A DNA stretch of 64,000 nucleotides, taken from contig NZ_QFOB01000002.1 of assembly GCF_003248515.1 (NCBI RefSeq), forward strand, positions 248,001 to 312,000, given 5' to 3'. The notes under the pieces are model-generated. The model worked only from the letters and a program-made list of their open reading frames with translations. It was not told the DNA's origin and did no database searches. Of the stretch, positions 53,833-62,809 are shown one piece after another. A program made the translations under genes and the position numbers. This stretch comes from Sphingomonas sp. (GTDB lineage Bacteria; Pseudomonadota; Alphaproteobacteria; Sphingomonadales; Sphingomonadaceae). Numbering within the stretch: position 1 is the stretch's first letter; every line of letters begins with the position of its first letter.

Positions 53833-56800
53833 ATGACGACTCTTCTTAGCGGAATCGCGTCCAGCGATCGAAATTCCGTGTCCGCAAGCAAGCGGGCTAT
53901 TCTTGCAACTGTAGGCGTAATGGCGCTTTGTCTTGGTGTGGAGGCTGTCCAGGCGCAGCAGGCTGCGCCTGCCACGCTGGCCAGCGAAGAGCCGACGCCG
54001 GCGAATGAAGGTGAAATCACCGTTACCGGTACGCGCATCGTTCGCGACGGTTATAGCGCTCCGACGCCGGTTTCCGTCATCAGCACGGAAGAAATCAACC
54101 GCGAAGCGCCCGCCAACATCAACGATTTCGTGAATACGCTGCCGGCCGTGCGCGGTTCGGCCACGGCCGCCAGCTCGAACGGCGCGCTCTCGAACGGCCA
54201 GGCCGGTGTCGCCACCGTCAACCTGCGCAACCTCGGCGCGAACCGCACGCTCGTCCTGCTCGACGGCCAGCGCTCGGTTTCCTCCACGGTGGATGGCACG
54301 GTCGACGTCAACACGATCCCGCAGGCGCTGATCCAGCGCGTGGAAGTCGTGACGGGCGGCGCCTCCTCGGCCTATGGCTCGGACGCCGTTTCCGGCGTCG
54401 TGAACTTCATCCTCGACAAGGAATATAAGGGCCTCAAGGCCGAGTATGAATATGGCGTCACCACCTATGGCGACGGCGCGAACCACAAGGCCTCGCTCAC
54501 CGGCGGCATGACCTTCGGCGATGGCCGTGGCCACCTGATCGCCTCCGGTGAATATTTTCACCAGAAGGGCATCCAGACGATCGATCGCGACTGGAATGAC
54601 AGTGGCTTCTTCACGATCAACAATCCGGCTTACAGCGCGTCGGCCTGCACGGACAGCAGCGCGGCCACGATCTGCACCAACGAATATCTGGTCAGCCGCG
54701 GCGTCGGCTCCGGCAATTTCACGCCGGGCGGCCTGATTGTTGGCGTGAAGAATTCGGCCGGCAGCACGCTCGCGCTCACGAATAGCGCGCTGTCGGATGC
54801 CGTGCGCGGCTTGCAGAACACCTATTTCGGCACGATCGATCCGTCGACGGGCAAGGCGACGACGGGCACGCTCGCAGTCGGTGCGCGTGGTGGCCAGTGG
54901 ATGTCCGGCGGTGACTATGCCTATGCCAGCTCCAGCCATGTCGGCACCGCCACCCTGCTGCCGTCCGAGGACCGTCGCAGCGCCTTTGGCCGCGCGAGCT
55001 ATGAAGTTGCGCCCTGGCTCAACGTCTTCGGCCAGTTCGGCTACAGCTATTATCGCGGCCTGAGCTATTATCAGGCGACGCCTTCGCAGACGACGACGAC
55101 GAGCCCGGGTGCCAGCTCCACCAGCGGCGTCGAGATCAAGTCGGGCAATCCCTATCTGCCCGCCGCGGTTCAGGCGCTGATGACGGCCAATAATCTCCAG
55201 TCGATCATCATCAGCACCGGCAATGCCGGCCTGCCCGCGCAGGGCAGCAACATGAAGCGCGAAGTCTTCCGCTATGTGGCGGGCGCGGACGGCGATTTCA
55301 CGGCGCTGGATCGCGACTGGCACTGGAGCGGCTACTATCAGAAGGGCATCACCAAGACGCACGAGCGGCTGGTGAACGCCTGGAACTATGATCGCATGGC
55401 CAAGGCGACCGACGCCGTCACGGCGGCGGATGGCACGATCAAGTGCGCCGTCAATGCCAATGCCAGCACGGCCGACGATGATGCCGCCTGCGTTCCGCTC
55501 AATCGCATCGGCGTGGGCGGCATGAGCCAGGCCGCCATCGATTACGTGACCGGCAACGGCCGCAATCCGACGCGCGATCAGCGCATCACGCAGGATATCG
55601 GCGCTCTCAGCTTCTCCACAAACAACCTGTTCGAAGTGTGGGCCGGCCCTGTCAGCCTCGCCTTCGGCGCAGAGGCGCGCAAGGAGAAGGTCAGCGGCTT
55701 CGTCGACAGCTTCTATGCTCCCATCGGCACCGGCAGCACGATCAACCCGACGTGGCGTTACGGCAACTTCATTCCTGTGGTCGGTCACTACAGCGTGAAG
55801 GAAGCCTTCGTCGAAACCGTGATCCCGATCATCAAGAACATGGATTTCAACGGCGCGCTGCGCGTGACCGATTATTCCACGTCGGGTCAGGTGGAAACGT
55901 GGAAGACGGGCCTCACCTATCAGGTGATCCCCGACATCAAGCTGCGCGGCACGATCAGCCGGGATATCCGCGCGCCCAACCTGGGCGAACTGTTCAACCC
56001 CGGCGGCGGCGCGACCAACTCGGTTACGCGTCCGACGGTGGCGGGCGGCGCGAACACGCTTTCCGACACGTACATCAACTCGCAGGTCGGCAATCCAGCC
56101 CTGAAGCCGGAAATCGCCAAGACCTACGGCGCTGGTATCGTGCTGACGCCGACCTTCCTGCCGGGCTTCGCCGCCTCGATCGACTATTACAAGATCAAGC
56201 TGACCGGTGCGATCTCGACCTATTCGGCGCAGAACCTCGTCGACCTCTGCTATGGCGTGCAGCAGGATGCGACCTCCTGCAGCTACATCAATCTTGCTTC
56301 AGGTGGCACGGCGAGCCCGACCAACCCGAATGCCGACATCCAGAGCGTCACGATCAAGCCGCTCAACTTCGTCGGCATCAAGACGCAGGGCATCGACTTC
56401 GAGGCAAGCTATCGCCGTCACGTCGGCCCCGGCACGATCAGCCTGCGCGGCCTCGCCACGCATGCGATCGAACTGAAGACCGACAATGGCGTGGCAGCCG
56501 TCACCGATGCCGCCGGCCAGAATACGGGCAGCCTGCCGAAGTGGACCTTCCGCTTCTCGGCCGCCTACAATCTGGACAATGGCCTCTCGTTCCAGGCGGT
56601 GGCTCGCGGCGTTTCGTCGGGCAAGTACAACAACAACTACATCGTCTGCACCACCGATTGCCCGCTTTCGACGAGCGACTATCGCACCACCAACAGCAAT
56701 CACATCGCCGGTGCGTGGTATTTCGACATGAATGCGGACTACAAGTTCACGGTCATGAACACGAAGGCCTCAGTCTTCCTCTCGATCAAGAACATCCTGA

Positions 56801-56928
56801 ACAAGGATCCGGTGCTCGTCGCCAACGGCCCGAACGGCGACAACACCGAAGCCTATCCGCAGACCAACCGGAACCTCTACGATGTTCTGGGCCGCGTCTT
56901 CCGCATGGGCATCCGCGTCGATTATTGA
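53833..56928 (+). CDS. TonB-dependent receptor
   Basis: A 1031-residue outer-membrane transporter that takes up substrates using TonB/ExbB energy. The leader (KRAILATVGVMALCLGVEAV QA) is followed by a TonB-box-like EITVTGTRI, then the plug domain at about 65-190 (PTPVSVISTEEINREAPANI; VNLRNLGANRTLVLLDGQR; VEVVTGGASSAYGSDAVSGV). The 22-strand barrel ends in VLGRVFRMGIRVDY with a terminal aromatic residue for BAM recognition. Codon use is more C-ending and tidy than in neighbours, which suggests high expression. It is placed between an Lrp regulator and an M20 hydrolase, fitting peptide or amide uptake. The substrate is unknown. Confidence 0.96.
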   Translation: MTTLLSGIASSDRNSVSASKRAILATVGVMALCLGVEAVQAQQAAPATLASEEPTPANEGEITVTGTRIVRDGYSAPTPVSVISTEEINREAPANINDFVNTLPAVRGSATAASSNGALSNGQAGVATVNLRNLGANRTLVLLDGQRSVSSTVDGTVDVNTIPQALIQRVEVVTGGASSAYGSDAVSGVVNFILDKEYKGLKAEYEYGVTTYGDGANHKASLTGGMTFGDGRGHLIASGEYFHQKGIQTIDRDWNDSGFFTINNPAYSASACTDSSAATICTNEYLVSRGVGSGNFTPGGLIVGVKNSAGSTLALTNSALSDAVRGLQNTYFGTIDPSTGKATTGTLAVGARGGQWMSGGDYAYASSSHVGTATLLPSEDRRSAFGRASYEVAPWLNVFGQFGYSYYRGLSYYQATPSQTTTTSPGASSTSGVEIKSGNPYLPAAVQALMTANNLQSIIISTGNAGLPAQGSNMKREVFRYVAGADGDFTALDRDWHWSGYYQKGITKTHERLVNAWNYDRMAKATDAVTAADGTIKCAVNANASTADDDAACVPLNRIGVGGMSQAAIDYVTGNGRNPTRDQRITQDIGALSFSTNNLFEVWAGPVSLAFGAEARKEKVSGFVDSFYAPIGTGSTINPTWRYGNFIPVVGHYSVKEAFVETVIPIIKNMDFNGALRVTDYSTSGQVETWKTGLTYQVIPDIKLRGTISRDIRAPNLGELFNPGGGATNSVTRPTVAGGANTLSDTYINSQVGNPALKPEIAKTYGAGIVLTPTFLPGFAASIDYYKIKLTGAISTYSAQNLVDLCYGVQQDATSCSYINLASGGTASPTNPNADIQSVTIKPLNFVGIKTQGIDFEASYRRHVGPGTISLRGLATHAIELKTDNGVAAVTDAAGQNTGSLPKWTFRFSAAYNLDNGLSFQAVARGVSSGKYNNNYIVCTTDCPLSTSDYRTTNSNHIAGAWYFDMNADYKFTVMNTKASVFLSIKNILNKDPVLVANGPNGDNTEAYPQTNRNLYDVLGRVFRMGIRVDY

Positions 56929-56940
56929 TCCGACCAACTG

Positions 56941-56981
56941 CCGGGCGGGCCTCCTTCGGGAAGCCCGCCCGGTTTCTTTTT
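56941..56981 (+). terminator. Strong intrinsic terminator of the TonB-dependent receptor
   Basis: A 10-bp stem (CCGGGCGGGC/GCCCGCCCGG), a C-A mismatch and a further 3 bp close on a TTCG tetraloop, followed by TTTCTTTTT. It starts 12 bp past the stop codon. The downstream M20 gene therefore needs its own promoter or read-through. Confidence 0.93.
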
Positions 56982-57051
56982 GCCTGCCAATCGTGCGTAA
57001 TGTCGCGCTCCGGCGAAGGTCGGGGCGCTTTTTTCGATCGGAGATCATGTG

Positions 57052-58644
57052 ATGAAAGCTACGGGCCTCAAGTCGCTGGCGCTGGGCCTGCTCGCCGGCG
57101 TGGCACCGATCGGCACCGTCCACGCCGCCGCGCCCGCCGCGATGAAGGCCGAGGCCGCCGCCGACGTGGATGCGCATGCCAAGCTCGTCCAGGAGATGGT
57201 CGATAGCGTGTTCAGCTTTGCCGAGCCCGGCTTTCAGGAATTCAGGACGCAGGAATATCTGACGGCCATTCTGGAGAAGAACGGCTTCAAGATCACCAAG
57301 GGCGTCGCCGGCATTCCCAGTGCCTGGACGGCGACATGGGGCGAGGGCGGGCCGCTGATCGCACTCGGCAGCGATGAGGATTGCCTGCTCGGCACCTCGC
57401 AATATCCGGGCATGCCCACGCTGAAAGCGATGGTGGAAGGCGCGCCGGGCCATGGCGAGGGCCACAATTCGGGCATGCCACTCCAGATCGCGGCCGCGAT
57501 CGCGATCAAGGACGTGATGGTGAAGCACGGCATCAAGGGCCGCCTGATGCTGTGGCCCGGCATTGCCGAGGAACTGCTCGCCACGAAAGCCTATTATGTG
57601 CGCGATGGCCTGTTCAAGGGCGTGGACGCCAATATCTTCACGCATGTCTCCAGCGATTTTTCCACGGGCTGGGGCATGGGGGGATCGAACGCACTCGTAT
57701 CGGTGGAATATACGTTTCACGGCCGCACCGCGCATGCCGCCGGCGATCCGTGGGACGGCCGCTCCGCGCTGGATGGCGTCGAGGTGATGGACAATGCCTG
57801 GAACATGCGGCGCGAGCATCTGCCGATCTCGCAGCGCTCGCATTATGTGATCACCAATGGCGGCGGGCAGCCCAACGTGGTGCCCGATACGGCAAGCGTC
57901 TGGTATTATTTCCGCGATTTCGGCTTCAAGAATGTCCGCGCCCTATATGAGACGGGCAATGAGATTTCGGAGGCCGCCGCCAAGGCGACCGGCACCAGCG
58001 TGACGCATCAGATCCTGGGCTATGCCGCGCCCAATTACGGCAACAAGCCGATGGCCGAAGCCGCCTATGAGAATATCAAGCTCGTCGGCCTGCCCAAGTG
58101 GAGCGCGGACGATCAGTCCTTCACCAAGGCGGTGCAGACCGCGCAGAAGCGCCCGATCAAGCCGCTCGCCACCACGATCAGCCCGCTCGGCGGCCCTTAT
58201 GAGGCGCGCGTGCCCACCGGCGGCGGATCGGACGATATCGGCGATATCATGTGGACGGTGCCGACGATCACGATCCGCTATCCCTCCAACATTCCCAGCA
58301 TGATCGGCCACAACAAGACCAGCGCGATCGCGATGGCCACGCCGATCGCGCACAAGGGCGCGGTGGCGGGCGCCAAGGCGGTGGCCTTCACGGTGCTGGA
58401 TATGATGACCACGCCGAAGTTGATCGCGGATGCCAAGGCGTTCCAGCGGGATGTGCAGTTCAAGGATCAGAAATATGATCCCGTCATCACCGCGAGCGAC
58501 AAGCCGGCCATCTGGCTGAACAAGGACGTGATGGACAAGCTGCGGCCGCAGATGGAGAAATTCTACTACGATCCGGCCAAATATCCGACCTATCTGGATC
58601 AGCTCGGCATCAAATATCCGAACCTGGACGTGACGGGCGGCTGA
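57052..58644 (+). CDS. Exported M20 family amidohydrolase (AbgB-like)
   Basis: A 530-residue protein with a signal peptide (MKATGLKSLALGLLAGVAPIGTVHA). It matches the aminobenzoyl-glutamate hydrolase branch of M20: the metal site GHGEGHNSGMP, the Glu pair in PGIAEELLATK, and the dimerisation domain with HGRTAHAAGDPWDGRSALDG. A further metal ligand region is the late NIPSMIGHNKTS. Substrates of related enzymes are N-acyl or dipeptide-like amides. The ATG follows GGAG by eight bases and is preceded by a GTG. Its export is unlike the cytoplasmic E. coli AbgB, suggesting processing of substrate in the periplasm before or after the neighbouring receptor. Confidence 0.92.
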   Translation: MKATGLKSLALGLLAGVAPIGTVHAAAPAAMKAEAAADVDAHAKLVQEMVDSVFSFAEPGFQEFRTQEYLTAILEKNGFKITKGVAGIPSAWTATWGEGGPLIALGSDEDCLLGTSQYPGMPTLKAMVEGAPGHGEGHNSGMPLQIAAAIAIKDVMVKHGIKGRLMLWPGIAEELLATKAYYVRDGLFKGVDANIFTHVSSDFSTGWGMGGSNALVSVEYTFHGRTAHAAGDPWDGRSALDGVEVMDNAWNMRREHLPISQRSHYVITNGGGQPNVVPDTASVWYYFRDFGFKNVRALYETGNEISEAAAKATGTSVTHQILGYAAPNYGNKPMAEAAYENIKLVGLPKWSADDQSFTKAVQTAQKRPIKPLATTISPLGGPYEARVPTGGGSDDIGDIMWTVPTITIRYPSNIPSMIGHNKTSAIAMATPIAHKGAVAGAKAVAFTVLDMMTTPKLIADAKAFQRDVQFKDQKYDPVITASDKPAIWLNKDVMDKLRPQMEKFYYDPAKYPTYLDQLGIKYPNLDVTGG

Positions 58645-58683
58645 TTGCCCGATCGGCATCGCGCCGCGCCAGTGCGGTGCGAT

Positions 58684-58715
58684 ACGGCCCGCCCCCGGAA
58701 TCGGGAGCGGGCCGT
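58684..58715. terminator. Hairpin between convergent M20 and GDSL genes
   Basis: A 9-bp stem (ACGGCCCGC/GCGGGCCGT) with further internal pairing lies 39 bp after the M20 stop and 55 bp from the GDSL stop. No U-tract follows on either strand. Confidence 0.4.
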
Positions 58716-58770
58716 GCTGCCCCGCCGGCACGGCTGCCAGCGGGGTTTTGTTCGGGTCTCGCGGACGGGA

Positions 58771-59745
58771 TCAGGCGAAGGCGATCGCGGGCTCGCGCCG
58801 GCGGGAGCGCATCGCGGCACCGATCGCGCCGAAGCCCAGGATCATCATGATCCAGCTCGCCGGCTCGGGCACGGCGGAAGCGAGGCCGAAGGTGCGCAGC
58901 AGCTCCTGATAGCCGGCGGCCTGCACCGGGGCCGATGCATGGACGCCATCGAACGAGAAAATGCCGACGCAGCCCGTGGCCTGCGCGCCCGCCGCGATGC
59001 AATTCGTGTCGGTCCGCTGCGGCGGCAGGCCAAGCGAGGCGGAGTCGGTGACGGCGCGCCGGTTGAAGTCGCTCAGGCTATAGAAGAAGAAATCGGTATC
59101 GGAGGGCACCGTCAGGCTCGCCAGCGCCGTCGTCAGATAGCCATTGGCCTCGCCGGTCAGCGGTTCGAAGGCGAGGGGGAAATCGGTCATCAGGATGTTG
59201 CGGGCGCCGAGATCGATGAGCGACTGGACGCCGGCCACATATTGCTCCGCCGCCGCCTGCAGATAGGCGCTGGCGCTTGAATAGGTGCCGATCGCGTTCG
59301 GGCCGAATTCGCCCCGCGCGGCGAAGACGTCATTGCCGCCGAAGTTGAAGATGTAGAGGCCGTTGGGATCGATGCCCGTGCCCGATGCCGCAAAGGTGGT
59401 CAGCTGTGCGGCCAGATCGGGAATGCCGTCGCCCGTGTCGATCACGCGCGCGCCGCCAAAGGCATAGTTGCTGCCGCCCGCCAGCGAAGGCGTGGTCGGC
59501 ACGCCGAACAGATCCAGCGAGAGCAGATCGGGATAGTCATAGCCGTTGGTGAAGCGATGCTCGAAATAGCCGAGCGCTGGATTGGGCCGCGTCCCGCCAT
59601 TGGCGATGTAGAGATTGCCCGCATCCACCAGGCTATCGCCGAATACGGTGACGGACGTGTAATATTCGGTATCGCGATCCGCCCAGGCGGGGCTGCTCGC
59701 AAGCGTGCCGAGAATGCCGAGAATGAACGCCCAACGTCGTGCCAT
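58771..59745 (-). CDS. SGNH/GDSL hydrolase with PEPxxWA-CTERM sorting signal
   Basis: A 324-residue secreted esterase-like protein. The signal peptide (MARRWAFILGILGTLASSPAWA) is followed by GDSL block I (VFGDSLVDAGN, Ser38), block III (FNFGGNDVF) and block V (DGVHAS with Asp and His). The C-terminus from residue 293 is PEPASWIMMILGFGAIGAAM then an Arg cluster, the PEPxxWA-CTERM signal cut by an exosortase and typical of sphingomonads. The GDSL/thermolabile haemolysin-like group includes lipases and phospholipases; the substrate is unknown. GGGAG lies seven bases before the ATG. No exosortase gene is in the window. Confidence 0.94.
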   Translation of the reverse strand: MARRWAFILGILGTLASSPAWADRDTEYYTSVTVFGDSLVDAGNLYIANGGTRPNPALGYFEHRFTNGYDYPDLLSLDLFGVPTTPSLAGGSNYAFGGARVIDTGDGIPDLAAQLTTFAASGTGIDPNGLYIFNFGGNDVFAARGEFGPNAIGTYSSASAYLQAAAEQYVAGVQSLIDLGARNILMTDFPLAFEPLTGEANGYLTTALASLTVPSDTDFFFYSLSDFNRRAVTDSASLGLPPQRTDTNCIAAGAQATGCVGIFSFDGVHASAPVQAAGYQELLRTFGLASAVPEPASWIMMILGFGAIGAAMRSRRREPAIAFA

Positions 59746-60040
59746 CGATTGTCTCCCTTAGGCTTGTCCGCGCGTCCCACAGCGCGGGCCATGGGATCTT
59801 GATGGCCCAAGCAGCATCGATTGCCTAGTATATCGGAAGAATAACGATTGAAATTCTTGCGATGGTAGCACCAATTCAGTCTCCATCACTCCCGTCTGGC
59901 CGTGTCATGGCCGATGCGGGCGTTTCTGTCGCGCACCGATACTGCGGCCATTACTATTACGTTTTGTTAACATATGGCGGAGCGCCGTTCGGAAGACGGG
60001 CGAGGGGGAGACGTTTTCCTCCGCCCTCGCGGACGTGCTG

Positions 60041-60784
60041 TCACATCTTGTTCAGCATGCCCAGTGCCTCGGAAAAGCGCCCCTCGGCCTCGGCCGCGCG
60101 CAGGAAGTGGACATTCTTGACCAGGATTTCCGCCGGCGTCGGCGCCTGCCGAAACAGCGCGATCACTTCGTCCGCGAAATCGTCCAGTGGCATATAGCCT
60201 TCGCGGGTCGACTGGCCAGGCGTCAGATCGGTGCGTACGGCGGGCGGCGCCACCTCGATCACCTCGATCCTGCCGCGAAGCTGCTCGCGCAGCGATATCG
60301 TGTAGGAATGGATCGCCGCCTTGGTGGCCGAATAGGTGGGCGCGGCCTTGAGCGGCACGAAGCCGAGGCCGGACGAGATGTTGACGATCGCGGAATCGGC
60401 CTGCGCCGCCAGATGATCCACCAGCGCGTTGGTCAGCCGGATCGGCCCCAGCAGGTTGGTGACGATCGTCGCCTCGGCCACCCGCAGATCGCGCCGCGTC
60501 GTCAGGTCCTCGCGGTCCATGACGCCGGCATTGTTGACGAGGATGTTGAGGGCCGGGTGCGCGGCGACGAGATCCGCCACGAAGGTGTCGATCGCTTCCG
60601 GGCTTTCCACGTCCAGCGTCACCGCTGCCATGTTCGCGCGCCCGGCGATCGTTTCCTCCAGCGCCTGCCTGCGGCGCCCGGCGATGATGACCGTGTTGCC
60701 CTGATCGTGCCAGCGATGCGCGAGCGCGCGGCCGATGCCGCTGCCGCCGCCGGTGACGAGGATGGTGTTGCCGCTGCTTTTCAT
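60041..60784 (-). CDS. SDR family NAD(P)-dependent oxidoreductase
   Basis: A 247-residue Rossmann-fold dehydrogenase. TGGGSGIG (11-18) binds the dinucleotide, NNAG (84-87) supports the sheet, and the catalytic Ser137/138, Tyr151 and Lys155 lie in NISSGLGF and YSATKAA. The Arg-rich segment after beta-2 (AGRRRQ) hints at NADP preference. AGGAG precedes the ATG at 60784 by seven bases. It is divergent from an HxlR-type regulator with a palindrome between them, a pairing common for stress-induced reductases. The substrate is unknown. Confidence 0.94.
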   Translation of the reverse strand: MKSSGNTILVTGGGSGIGRALAHRWHDQGNTVIIAGRRRQALEETIAGRANMAAVTLDVESPEAIDTFVADLVAAHPALNILVNNAGVMDREDLTTRRDLRVAEATIVTNLLGPIRLTNALVDHLAAQADSAIVNISSGLGFVPLKAAPTYSATKAAIHSYTISLREQLRGRIEVIEVAPPAVRTDLTPGQSTREGYMPLDDFADEVIALFRQAPTPAEILVKNVHFLRAAEAEGRFSEALGMLNKM

Positions 60785-60836
60785 GTGCCGCTCCTGTTGC
60801 GTGCCCTGCTCGAAGCCTGCATCTAGCGAGGCGCTG

Positions 60837-60850
60837 TTCTTTCGAAAGAA
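60837..60850. promoter_or_regulatory. Candidate HxlR operator: perfect 14-bp palindrome
   Basis: TTCTTTCGAAAGAA is fully self-complementary and sits in the 106-bp region between the SDR and HxlR genes. A further CGAAAG occurs ten bases on. Sites of this type fit dimeric winged-helix regulators of the HxlR family. Confidence 0.55.
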
Positions 60851-60890
60851 GGCACCCGAAAGTTTTATACCCACCAAAAGGAGAGTGTGG

Positions 60891-61310
60891 ATGGCCGACC
60901 TGCGCGAACGGCAGCCCGCGGCAATGTCGAACCCGTCGGGAGAATGCGCGGCGCCGGAGGTGGATCCGCGCGTCGAGGCGCTGGTGCACGACCTGATCGG
61001 GCGCGTGGCGGACAAATGGACGATGCTCGTGCTCGAGGTGCTGGAAGAGCAGGGGGAATTGCGCTTCACCCAGCTTTCGCGCGCGGTGAAGGGCGTGAGC
61101 CAGAAGATGCTGACGCAGACGCTGCGCGCCATGGAGCGGGATGGTCTGGTCGTCCGCACCGTCCATGCGGTGGTGCCGCCGCGCGTCGACTATCGGCTGA
61201 CGGCGCTCGGGCGCGGCCTCGGCGCGGCATTTTGCGGCGTGTGGATCTGGGCGGAGGAGAATCTGATGGATGTGGAGGCGGCGCGCAGGGCCTTCGACGA
61301 TCGCGATTGA
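60891..61310 (+). CDS. HxlR family winged-helix transcriptional regulator
   Basis: A 139-residue MarR-like regulator. The core (DLIGRVADKWTMLVLEVLEE; RFTQLSRAVKGVSQKMLTQT; LRAMERDGLVVRTVHAVVPP; VDYRLTALGRGL) is the standard HxlR winged helix, with an N-terminal extension of about 25 residues that includes a Cys (GECAAP). Several HxlR proteins sense electrophiles through a cysteine near this position; a second Cys (AAFCGVW) lies late in the chain. AAGGAG lies eight bases before the ATG. It is divergent from the SDR gene and probably represses it. Confidence 0.93.
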   Translation: MADLRERQPAAMSNPSGECAAPEVDPRVEALVHDLIGRVADKWTMLVLEVLEEQGELRFTQLSRAVKGVSQKMLTQTLRAMERDGLVVRTVHAVVPPRVDYRLTALGRGLGAAFCGVWIWAEENLMDVEAARRAFDDRD

Positions 61311-61322
61311 GGCTTTGCCGGA

Positions 61323-62069
61323 TCAGAAATCCAGCCGCGCATAACCGGCGAGGCGGGCGGAGGCATGCTCGGCCGTGCCGCCTGTCCGCCGCCGGCCATG
61401 CGTGATCGACGTGTCCGTATAGACGAGGCCCAGCGCCAGGGGGCCGTGCACATGCTCCGCGCCCAGCCGCCAGTCGAAATAGGCGCCGTCCGGTCGCAGC
61501 CGGGCCGCGCGTGCGGCATCGCCCGTTTTGCCGGAGGAGTGGCCGAGCCCGCCGAAGAGCGTGAAGGCCGTGCCGGGAATGGCGACATCCGCCTCCGCGC
61601 CGAGATGAAGATTGTCTCCGCCAATGGCATTCTGATCGGGCGCGTAGTGGATCGTCGCACGCAGCAGCGCCGGGCCGATCGTTCGCCCGGCGGCGGCGCC
61701 CAATTCCCAATAATCCTGCCCCCGCGCATCGAGGAAGAGTCGCCGTGCCGCCGTGGCGGAAAGGCTCCACCCGTCGATGTTCCGGCGAAAGCGTGCAGCC
61801 AGATCGAGCCCGGCATCCGCGCCGCCGTGGCGGGGGGCGCCGCGCAACGCGGCGAGATCGCCCGCGAGCGAGAAGCCGTCCGCGATCGGCGCGTCGAGTC
61901 CGGCCCGCAGGCTCGCCCGGCCATCGCTCCAGCTCAGCCCGCGCGCGCGCAGGTCGCTTGTCGCCTCAATCGAAAGGCGGGGCGGGGCGGCGGAGGCGGC
62001 GGCGCACAGCAGGGCCGTGGCCGCCGCTCCCGCTCCTGCCATCGAAGCGATGCGTATGCCGGCGATCAC
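61323..62069 (-). CDS. TorF-like putative porin (Gcw_chp family)
   Basis: A 248-residue predicted outer-membrane beta-barrel. The mature start LSIEATSDLRARGLSWSDGR matches the (S)D-x-R-x-RG-x-S opening of the TorF/Gcw_chp family, and regular amphipathic strands ending in Asp/Phe follow to a C-terminal YARLDF. The start is uncertain. The GTG at 62069 overlaps the stop of the upstream gene (GTGA) and gives a leader with a positive charge (IRIASMAGAGAAATALLCAA); an ATG at 62042 gives a leader without charge. It is coupled to the 140-residue exported protein gene. The solute is unknown. Confidence 0.75.
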   Translation of the reverse strand: MIAGIRIASMAGAGAAATALLCAAASAAPPRLSIEATSDLRARGLSWSDGRASLRAGLDAPIADGFSLAGDLAALRGAPRHGGADAGLDLAARFRRNIDGWSLSATAARRLFLDARGQDYWELGAAAGRTIGPALLRATIHYAPDQNAIGGDNLHLGAEADVAIPGTAFTLFGGLGHSSGKTGDAARAARLRPDGAYFDWRLGAEHVHGPLALGLVYTDTSITHGRRRTGGTAEHASARLAGYARLDF

Positions 62070-62488
62070 TCCTGGGCGAGGCTGTAGGCGGCGTCGATCT
62101 GGGCGAGGGCATCGCCCCGGTCGGCCGCCGCGATCGATGCCAGATGATCCCGGATCTTGTCCGCGCCGATCGCGGCCTTCGCTTCGCCCTGTGCGCTGCA
62201 ATGGCCGTGCCGCTCGCCCGAGAAAGTGCGCGATGCGGCGGGCAGCAGGGTGGCGTGGGCGGAGGCTTCGTCGCGGCGGGCGATCTGCCGCTCCACTTGC
62301 AGCGTCGTCGTCCAGCGGCAGCGCTGCATGCTCATCCGCGCGCCGGTGGCGACGCCGACCGTCTTCATCTTCGTCTCCATGCGCGGGTGATAGCTGACCG
62401 AATAGCCGCTGCCGCGATGATCGATCGAGGCCTGATGCGGCGCCACGGCGGGGGTGGCGAGGGTGGCTGCTAGCGCGAGAAGGAACAT
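62066..62488 (-). CDS. Small exported protein, unknown function
   Basis: A 140-residue protein with a signal peptide (MFLLALAATLATPAVA) and no family I recognise. The mature part contains SGYSVSYHPRMETKMKTVGV and a single pair of Cys (QRCRWTT; GHCSAQ) that could form a disulfide. The C-terminal 40 residues look helical. GGAGAG lies seven bases before the ATG. Its stop overlaps the start of the TorF-like porin gene, so the two proteins may work together in the outer membrane. Confidence 0.7.
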   Translation of the reverse strand: MFLLALAATLATPAVAPHQASIDHRGSGYSVSYHPRMETKMKTVGVATGARMSMQRCRWTTTLQVERQIARRDEASAHATLLPAASRTFSGERHGHCSAQGEAKAAIGADKIRDHLASIAAADRGDALAQIDAAYSLAQE

Positions 62489-62809
62489 GGCATGTCTCTC
62501 CAATATGTGCTCAAATAATAGGCACGTGCCCGTTGAATAGGCAAATATCGAGTTAGGTAGGCCATGTTTCCGTACCGTATCGATGGGGTATTCTTTGATG
62601 GCTGGCAGGCTTTAACCCGTGTCGAGGGCTCGCCGGAAACCGGTGTCTGATTTGAAATAAACTGTGAAATCCTCGCAAATTTGAATAAAACGAGCCGGTT
62701 ACCCTAACATGTTGCTGCTTTTGGCCGAAGAAAGCCGGGACCCGTACTGGGGCCTTCTGCTAGGCTTGCCGAGGGCCGACCCCGGCAAGACAGTCTCGGA
62801 GCCTTCAGC
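62489..62809. other. Divergent promoter region before the second metalloprotease gene
   Basis: These 321 bp are locally AT-rich and hold promoters for the two divergent genes. A near-repeat of TTTGAAATAAA and TTTGAATAAAA lies at about 62651 and 62680. A hairpin at 62765-62789 (CTTGCC/GGCAAG with inner GGG/CCC) ends 20 bp before the metalloprotease ATG. GGAG lies about eight bases before that ATG. No gene is visible. Confidence 0.4.
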
